The notes under the pieces were generated by a model. The model worked only from the letters and a program-made list of their open reading frames with translations, had not been told where the DNA came from and made no database searches. The position numbers were made by a program, and so were the translations under genes. From Limnoperna fortunei (lineage: Eukaryota > Mollusca > Bivalvia > Mytilida > Modiolidae), in the NCBI GenBank assembly GCA_944474755.1, contig OX104112.1, forward strand, positions 91,029,756 through 91,093,755: 64,000 bases of DNA, given 5' to 3'. Of this stretch, positions 56,401 to 64,000 are shown one piece after another (within the stretch, counting starts at the first letter, position 1; every line of letters begins with the position of its first letter).

Positions 56401-58019
56401 TTTCGTTCGTTCATTTGTGGACCCTGAATGAAAATTTAAGATAGAACAATCGTCGAACATAGGCATCTACACATGCTATGTGAAAAACACCAACAGTAAA
56501 GATAAAAAACATCAATTTTGAAGCGCAGCACAAACTGAGGAGAAAAAAACTACTTGCAAAAACGCGCCTTTTTTTCTAGGGGTGGCCTTTAAAAAACGGC
56601 ACTTAAAGCATAAAGGAACATCGATGTATATGCCCAACTACATACAAGTTTTGTAATTGAATCAACAGTACTAAAGGTATGCAATTTGCTTAATTCTGCA
56701 TCCATTTAATATCTCTATAGGTATCAATGTACTATTGCATAACGGTATGGGCGCGGCCATTTTATGAGCACAAAGTAAAGCGTGAAAAAAACTGTCAGGT
56801 TAAACGCGATTGGTCAATAATGATTGTTAAAGTAAATATATTTTGGAAAGAAATGCAATCTTTGGTATGAAAATACACAAAAAAGAAGTTTTATACACAT
56901 TTGGGAGGAAGAAATCAAATTTCGAATACGTAGGGGCACCTCGAGGAAATTAGAAAAAAATGAGACTCCCCCTTTTTGACCTTCATTTTTCAGCCAGAAA
57001 AGCAATGCGAACCTATATTTTTAATAACACCAAATAAACCCCCTATTCTTTAACATAAATAATCTCTCTTAATTTAACATTAAATTAACTTTGTCTTTCA
57101 AGGAAATAATAATCGAAAAGGGGTACCCCATATGGAAAATAACATAGAAAGGCCATTGGTCCATTGTATTCTATACATGTTTCTTTTTGGCATTTGAATT
57201 CCGCAAATTTTACTTTAAGCGCATAAATTCAGCATAAAATCATAGATTATGACAAAATTCATTGTTTATATTCACGTTTTAATTAGCTATAGTCTATTTC
57301 ATGAAACATGCTATTTTCAATGCAACGTTAGGGGTGGGAATGATGAAACAATGACGGAAAGGCTCGTGGTCAATGTGTACACTACATTTGGAGTTTGTAT
57401 GTTACAGGACGCATAAAACAGCAAATTTAGTCTAATTCAGTGATTCAAATTGAACTTTTGACAATATAAAAGAACTATGATCTTTACGTTTTTTTCGGCC
57501 CTAATCTGACTTTCTGGTTGTGTTATAATAATGGGCGATAATTTCACAAATGTTAAACGATTTCGAAACGCTGTTTACAAATCACCGAAGTAAGGTCCAG
57601 CATTCAACCATAATGTTGTACTATGAAATTTAGGTCAGTTTTGAACAAGTTATAGTCTGTTTCAAAAACCGTTAATTTTCGGAAGATCATTTAGACCGCA
57701 TTTCGTTCGTTCATTTGTGGACCCTGAATGAAAATTTAAGATAGAACAATCGTCGAACATAGGCATCTACACATGCTATGTGAAAAACACCAACAGTAAA
57801 GATAAAAAACATCAATTTTGAAGCGCAGCACAAACTGAGGAGAAAAAAACTACTTGCAAAAACGCGCCTTTTTTTCTAGGGGTGGCCTTTAAAAAACGGC
57901 ACTTAAAGCATAAAGGAACATCGATGTATATGCCCAACTACATACAAGTTTTGTAATTGAATCAACAGTACTAAAGGTATGCAATTTGCTTAATTCTGCA
58001 TCCATTTAATATCTCTATA

Positions 58020-58863
58020 CATGTTTCTTTTTGGCATTTGAATTCCGCAAATTTTACTTTAAGCGCATAAATTCAGCATAAAATCATAGATTATGACAAA
58101 ATTCATTGTTTATATTCACGTTTTAATTAGCTATAGTCTATTTCATGAAACATGCTATTTTCAATGCAACGTTAGGGGTGGGAATGATGAAACAATGACG
58201 GAAAGGCTCGTGGTCAATGTGTACACTACATTTGGAGTTTGTATGTTACAGGACGCATAAAACAGCAAATTTAGTCTAATTCAGTGATTCAAATTGAACT
58301 TTTGACAATATAAAAGAACTATGATCTTTACGTTTTTTTCGGCCCTAATCTGACTTTCTGGTTGTGTTATAATAATGGGCGATAATTTCACAAATGTTAA
58401 ACGATTTCGAAACGCTGTTTACAAATCACCGAAGTAAGGTCCAGCATTCAACCATAATGTTGTACTATGAAATTTAGGTCAGTTTTGAACAAGTTATAGT
58501 CTGTTTCAAAAACCGTTAATTTTCGGAAGATCATTTAGACCGCATTTCGTTCGTTCATTTGTGGACCCTGAATGAAAATTTAAGATAGAACAATCGTCGA
58601 ACATAGGCATCTACACATGCTATGTGAAAAACACCAACAGTAAAGATAAAAAACATCAATTTTGAAGCGCAGCACAAACTGAGGAGAAAAAAACTACTTG
58701 CAAAAACGCGCCTTTTTTTCTAGGGGTGGCCTTTAAAAAACGGCACTTAAAGCATAAAGGAACATCGATGTATATGCCCAACTACATACAAGTTTTGTAA
58801 TTGAATCAACAGTACTAAAGGTATGCAATTTGCTTAATTCTGCATCCATTTAATATCTCTATA
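58020..58863 (+). repeat. Short satellite unit 1 (844 bp)
   Basis: This unit begins CATGTTTCTTTTTGGC straight after a unit end CTCTATA. The first 456 bp of the standard unit are missing. In a full unit CATGTTT is preceded by ATTCTATA, so the breakpoints share TCTATA. It is followed directly by another short unit. Confidence 0.98.
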
Positions 58864-59707
58864 CATGTTTCTTTTTGGCATTTGAATTCCGCAAATTTTA
58901 CTTTAAGCGCATAAATTCAGCATAAAATCATAGATTATGACAAAATTCATTGTTTATATTCACGTTTTAATTAGCTATAGTCTATTTCATGAAACATGCT
59001 ATTTTCAATGCAACGTTAGGGGTGGGAATGATGAAACAATGACGGAAAGGCTCGTGGTCAATGTGTACACTACATTTGGAGTTTGTATGTTACAGGACGC
59101 ATAAAACAGCAAATTTAGTCTAATTCAGTGATTCAAATTGAACTTTTGACAATATAAAAGAACTATGATCTTTACGTTTTTTTCGGCCCTAATCTGACTT
59201 TCTGGTTGTGTTATAATAATGGGCGATAATTTCACAAATGTTAAACGATTTCGAAACGCTGTTTACAAATCACCGAAGTAAGGTCCAGCATTCAACCATA
59301 ATGTTGTACTATGAAATTTAGGTCAGTTTTGAACAAGTTATAGTCTGTTTCAAAAACCGTTAATTTTCGGAAGATCATTTAGACCGCATTTCGTTCGTTC
59401 ATTTGTGGACCCTGAATGAAAATTTAAGATAGAACAATCGTCGAACATAGGCATCTACACATGCTATGTGAAAAACACCAACAGTAAAGATAAAAAACAT
59501 CAATTTTGAAGCGCAGCACAAACTGAGGAGAAAAAAACTACTTGCAAAAACGCGCCTTTTTTTCTAGGGGTGGCCTTTAAAAAACGGCACTTAAAGCATA
59601 AAGGAACATCGATGTATATGCCCAACTACATACAAGTTTTGTAATTGAATCAACAGTACTAAAGGTATGCAATTTGCTTAATTCTGCATCCATTTAATAT
59701 CTCTATA
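58864..59707 (+). repeat. Short satellite unit 2 (844 bp)
   Basis: Same structure and the same breakpoint as the unit at 58020. It is followed by a full unit at 59708. Confidence 0.98.
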
Positions 59708-61007
59708 GGTATCAATGTACTATTGCATAACGGTATGGGCGCGGCCATTTTATGAGCACAAAGTAAAGCGTGAAAAAAACTGTCAGGTTAAACGCGATTG
59801 GTCAATAATGATTGTTAAAGTAAATATATTTTGGAAAGAAATGCAATCTTTGGTATGAAAATACACAAAAAAGAAGTTTTATACACATTTAGGAGGAAGA
59901 AATCAAATTTCGAATACGTAGGGGCACCTCGAGGAAATTAGAAAAAAATGAGACTCCCCCTTTTTGACCTTCATTTTTCAGCCAGAAAAGCAATGCGAAC
60001 CTATATTTTTAATAACACCAAATAAACCCCCTATTCTTTAACATAAATAATCTCTCTTAATTTAACATTAAATTAACTTTGTCTTTCAAGGAAATAATAA
60101 TCGAAAAGGGGTACCCCATATGGAAAATAACATAGAAAGGCCATTGGTCCATTGTATTCTATACATGTTTCTTTTTGGCATTTGAATTCCGCAAATTTTA
60201 CTTTAAGCGCATAAATTCAGCATAAAATCATAGATTATGACAAAATTCATTGTTTATATTCACGTTTTAATTAGCTATAGTCTATTTCATGAAACATGCT
60301 ATTTTCAATGCAACGTTAGGGGTGGGAATGATGAAACAATGACGGAAAGGCTCGTGGTCAATGTGTACACTACATTTGGAGTTTGTATGTTACAGGACGC
60401 ATAAAACAGCAAATTTAGTCTAATTCAGTGATTCAAATTGAACTTTTGACAATATAAAAGAACTATGATCTTTACGTTTTTTTCGGCCCTAATCTGACTT
60501 TCTGGTTGTGTTATAATAATGGGCGATAATTTCACAAATGTTAAACGATTTCGAAACGCTGTTTACAAATCACCGAAGTAAGGTCCAGCATTCAACCATA
60601 ATGTTGTACTATGAAATTTAGGTCAGTTTTGAACAAGTTATAGTCTGTTTCAAAAACCGTTAATTTTCGGAAGATCATTTAGACCGCATTTCGTTCGTTC
60701 ATTTGTGGACCCTGAATGAAAATTTAAGATAGAACAATCGTCGAACATAGGCATCTACACATGCTATGTGAAAAACACCAACAGTAAAGATAAAAAACAT
60801 CAATTTTGAAGCGCAGCACAAACTGAGGAGAAAAAAACTACTTGCAAAAACGCGCCTTTTTTTCTAGGGGTGGCCTTTAAAAAACGGCACTTAAAGCATA
60901 AAGGAACATCGATGTATATGCCCAACTACATACAAGTTTTGTAATTGAATCAACAGTACTAAAGGTATGCAATTTGCTTAATTCTGCATCCATTTAATAT
61001 CTCTATA

Positions 61008-61851
61008 CATGTTTCTTTTTGGCATTTGAATTCCGCAAATTTTACTTTAAGCGCATAAATTCAGCATAAAATCATAGATTATGACAAAATTCATTGTTTA
61101 TATTCACGTTTTAATTAGCTATAGTCTATTTCATGAAACATGCTATTTTCAATGCAACGTTAGGGGTGGGAATGATGAAACAATGACGGAAAGGCTCGTG
61201 GTCAATGTGTACACTACATTTGGAGTTTGTATGTTACAGGACGCATAAAACAGCAAATTTAGTCTAATTCAGTGATTCAAATTGAACTTTTGACAATATA
61301 AAAGAACTATGATCTTTACGTTTTTTTCGGCCCTAATCTGACTTTCTGGTTGTGTTATAATAATGGGCGATAATTTCACAAATGTTAAACGATTTCGAAA
61401 CGCTGTTTACAAATCACCGAAGTAAGGTCCAGCATTCAACCATAATGTTGTACTATGAAATTTAGGTCAGTTTTGAACAAGTTATAGTCTGTTTCAAAAA
61501 CCGTTAATTTTCGGAAGATCATTTAGACCGCATTTCGTTCGTTCATTTGTGGACCCTGAATGAAAATTTAAGATAGAACAATCGTCGAACATAGGCATCT
61601 ACACATGCTATGTGAAAAACACCAACAGTAAAGATAAAAAACATCAATTTTGAAGCGCAGCACAAACTGAGGAGAAAAAAACTACTTGCAAAAACGCGCC
61701 TTTTTTTCTAGGGGTGGCCTTTAAAAAACGGCACTTAAAGCATAAAGGAACATCGATGTATATGCCCAACTACATACAAGTTTTGTAATTGAATCAACAG
61801 TACTAAAGGTATGCAATTTGCTTAATTCTGCATCCATTTAATATCTCTATA
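61008..61851 (+). repeat. Short satellite unit 3 (844 bp)
   Basis: Same breakpoint again, here flanked on both sides by full units (59708 and 61852). The order in this zone is long, short, short, long, short, long, long. Confidence 0.98.
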
Positions 61852-64000
61852 GGTATCAATGTACTATTGCATAACGGTATGGGCGCGGCCATTTTATGAG
61901 CACAAAGTAAAGCGTGAAAAAAACTGTCAGGTTAAACGCGATTGGTCAATAATGATTGTTAAAGTAAATATATTTTGGAAAGAAATGCAATCTTTGGTAT
62001 GAAAATACACAAAAAAGAAGTTTTATACACATTTAGGAGGAAGAAATCAAATTTCGAATACGTAGGGGCACCTCGAGGAAATTAGAAAAAAATGAGACTC
62101 CCCCTTTTTGACCTTCATTTTTCAGCCAGAAAAGCAATGCGAACCTATATTTTTAATAACACCAAATAAACCCCCTATTCTTTAACATAAATAATCTCTC
62201 TTAATTTAACATTAAATTAACTTTGTCTTTCAAGGAAATAATAATCGAAAAGGGGTACCCCATATGGAAAATAACATAGAAAGGCCATTGGTCCATTGTA
62301 TTCTATACATGTTTCTTTTTGGCATTTGAATTCCGCAAATTTTACTTTAAGCGCATAAATTCAGCATAAAATCATAGATTATGACAAAATTCATTGTTTA
62401 TATTCACGTTTTAATTAGCTATAGTCTATTTCATGAAACATGCTATTTTCAATGCAACGTTAGGGGTGGGAATGATGAAACAATGACGGAAAGGCTCGTG
62501 GTCAATGTGTACACTACATTTGGAGTTTGTATGTTACAGGACGCATAAAACAGCAAATTTAGTCTAATTCAGTGATTCAAATTGAACTTTTGACAATATA
62601 AAAGAACTATGATCTTTACGTTTTTTTCGGCCCTAATCTGACTTTCTGGTTGTGTTATAATAATGGGCGATAATTTCACAAATGTTAAACGATTTCGAAA
62701 CGCTGTTTACAAATCACCGAAGTAAGGTCCAGCATTCAACCATAATGTTGTACTATGAAATTTAGGTCAGTTTTGAACAAGTTATAGTCTGTTTCAAAAA
62801 CCGTTAATTTTCGGAAGATCATTTAGACCGCATTTCGTTCGTTCATTTGTGGACCCTGAATGAAAATTTAAGATAGAACAATCGTCGAACATAGGCATCT
62901 ACACATGCTATGTGAAAAACACCAACAGTAAAGATAAAAAACATCAATTTTGAAGCGCAGCACAAACTGAGGAGAAAAAAACTACTTGCAAAAACGCGCC
63001 TTTTTTTCTAGGGGTGGCCTTTAAAAAACGGCACTTAAAGCATAAAGGAACATCGATGTATATGCCCAACTACATACAAGTTTTGTAATTGAATCAACAG
63101 TACTAAAGGTATGCAATTTGCTTAATTCTGCATCCATTTAATATCTCTATAGGTATCAATGTACTATTGCATAACGGTATGGGCGCGGCCATTTTATGAG
63201 CACAAAGTAAAGCGTGAAAAAAACTGTCAGGTTAAACGCGATTGGTCAATAATGATTGTTAAAGTAAATATATTTTGGAAAGAAATGCAATCTTTGGTAT
63301 GAAAATACACAAAAAAGAAGTTTTATACACATTTAGGAGGAAGAAATCAAATTTCGAATACGTAGGGGCACCTCGAGGAAATTAGAAAAAAATGAGACTC
63401 CCCCTTTTTGACCTTCATTTTTCAGCCAGAAAAGCAATGCGAACCTATATTTTTAATAACACCAAATAAACCCCCTATTCTTTAACATAAATAATCTCTC
63501 TTAATTTAACATTAAATTAACTTTGTCTTTCAAGGAAATAATAATCGAAAAGGGGTACCCCATATGGAAAATAACATAGAAAGGCCATTGGTCCATTGTA
63601 TTCTATACATGTTTCTTTTTGGCATTTGAATTCCGCAAATTTTACTTTAAGCGCATAAATTCAGCATAAAATCATAGATTATGACAAAATTCATTGTTTA
63701 TATTCACGTTTTAATTAGCTATAGTCTATTTCATGAAACATGCTATTTTCAATGCAACGTTAGGGGTGGGAATGATGAAACAATGACGGAAAGGCTCGTG
63801 GTCAATGTGTACACTACATTTGGAGTTTGTATGTTACAGGACGCATAAAACAGCAAATTTAGTCTAATTCAGTGATTCAAATTGAACTTTTGACAATATA
63901 AAAGAACTATGATCTTTACGTTTTTTTCGGCCCTAATCTGACTTTCTGGTTGTGTTATAATAATGGGCGATAATTTCACAAATGTTAAACGATTTCGAAA

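Larger units (their letters stand above)
23171..64000 (+). repeat. Giant satellite array, 1,300-bp unit, head to tail
   Basis: Units begin GGTATCAATGTACTATTGCA and end CCATTTAATATCTCTATA. Starts fall at 23171, 24472, 25772, 27073 and then every 1,300 bp to 40073. After the gap they fall at 42421, 43721, 45021, 46321, 47620 and every 1,300 bp to 56720, then 59708, 61852 and 63152. Short units start at 58020, 58864 and 61008. That is 27 complete full units, 3 complete short units and 3 partial ones (two at the gap, one at the right edge). All have the same orientation. Units are nearly identical, with single-base or one-base homopolymer differences in a few. No transposase, reverse transcriptase, rRNA, tRNA or histone sequence was recognised in the unit. 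The array continues beyond the window. Confidence 0.99.

Noticed and set aside
56814..57005. 63-codon minus-strand frame in one satellite unit
   Set aside because: It appears only because the private A-to-G change at 56903 removes a stop present in all other units.
23171..64000. Tandem rRNA, 5S, snRNA or histone gene cluster
   Set aside because: The unit was read for typical conserved stretches of these genes and none was recognised; no suitable frame for a histone exists.

Overview
This is a window of animal nuclear DNA, almost certainly from a mollusc and most likely a bivalve. It is AT-rich, its coding DNA is split into short exons with GT/AG borders, and it is full of small eukaryotic repeats: tRNA-derived SINEs ending in CAAACAAA-type tails, MITEs, fold-back elements, a Mutator-like transposon and a non-LTR retrotransposon tail. 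There is no operon structure. Nearly all long open frames are chance frames or microsatellite translations. The mollusc call is inferred from the repeat style, not from a diagnostic gene.

Layout. 1-1,905 is a mosaic of small duplicated blocks around two (TA)n runs, with a SINE-like head and a 41-codon exon-like ORF. 2,020-3,015 is a minisatellite of seven 146-bp units. 3,015-3,800 holds a hairpin-bearing repeat tail, a MITE with perfect 14-bp ends and a long fold-back. 4,171-6,362 (minus strand) carries four exon-like segments of an immunoglobulin-superfamily protein; the fourth has an in-frame stop. 6,804-7,066 is a decayed zinc-finger/hAT-like fragment. 7,290-9,640 contains a dispersed repeat, a minus-strand SINE with an 8-bp target duplication and a MITE relative enlarged by 46-bp repeats. 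11,378-13,590 is a Mutator-like element with long multi-motif inverted ends, a recognisable transposase C-terminus and a nested non-LTR retrotransposon tail. 13,591-22,071 is mostly gene-free, with a pentanucleotide microsatellite, a SINE with a perfect 13-bp target duplication and fold-backs. 22,072-22,645 is one convincing plus-strand coding exon of an unrecognised, probably extracellular protein.

From about 23,171 to the right edge, nearly two thirds of the window, lies one head-to-tail satellite array with a 1,300-bp unit. I count 27 complete full-length units, 3 units shortened to 844 bp and 3 partial units, broken by a 200-N assembly gap. Units differ only by scattered single-base changes and small homopolymer changes, even at the left edge, so the array is young or strongly homogenised. 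The short units lack the first 456 bp through a 6-bp microhomology (TCTATA) and are interleaved with full units, which shows both how the variant arose and that it then spread. The array follows directly after a coding exon with an unpaired splice donor, so it may lie inside an intron. No recognised gene, RNA gene or transposase was found in the unit. It is the main candidate for something undescribed, but the sequence alone supports only 'young long-unit satellite', not a function.
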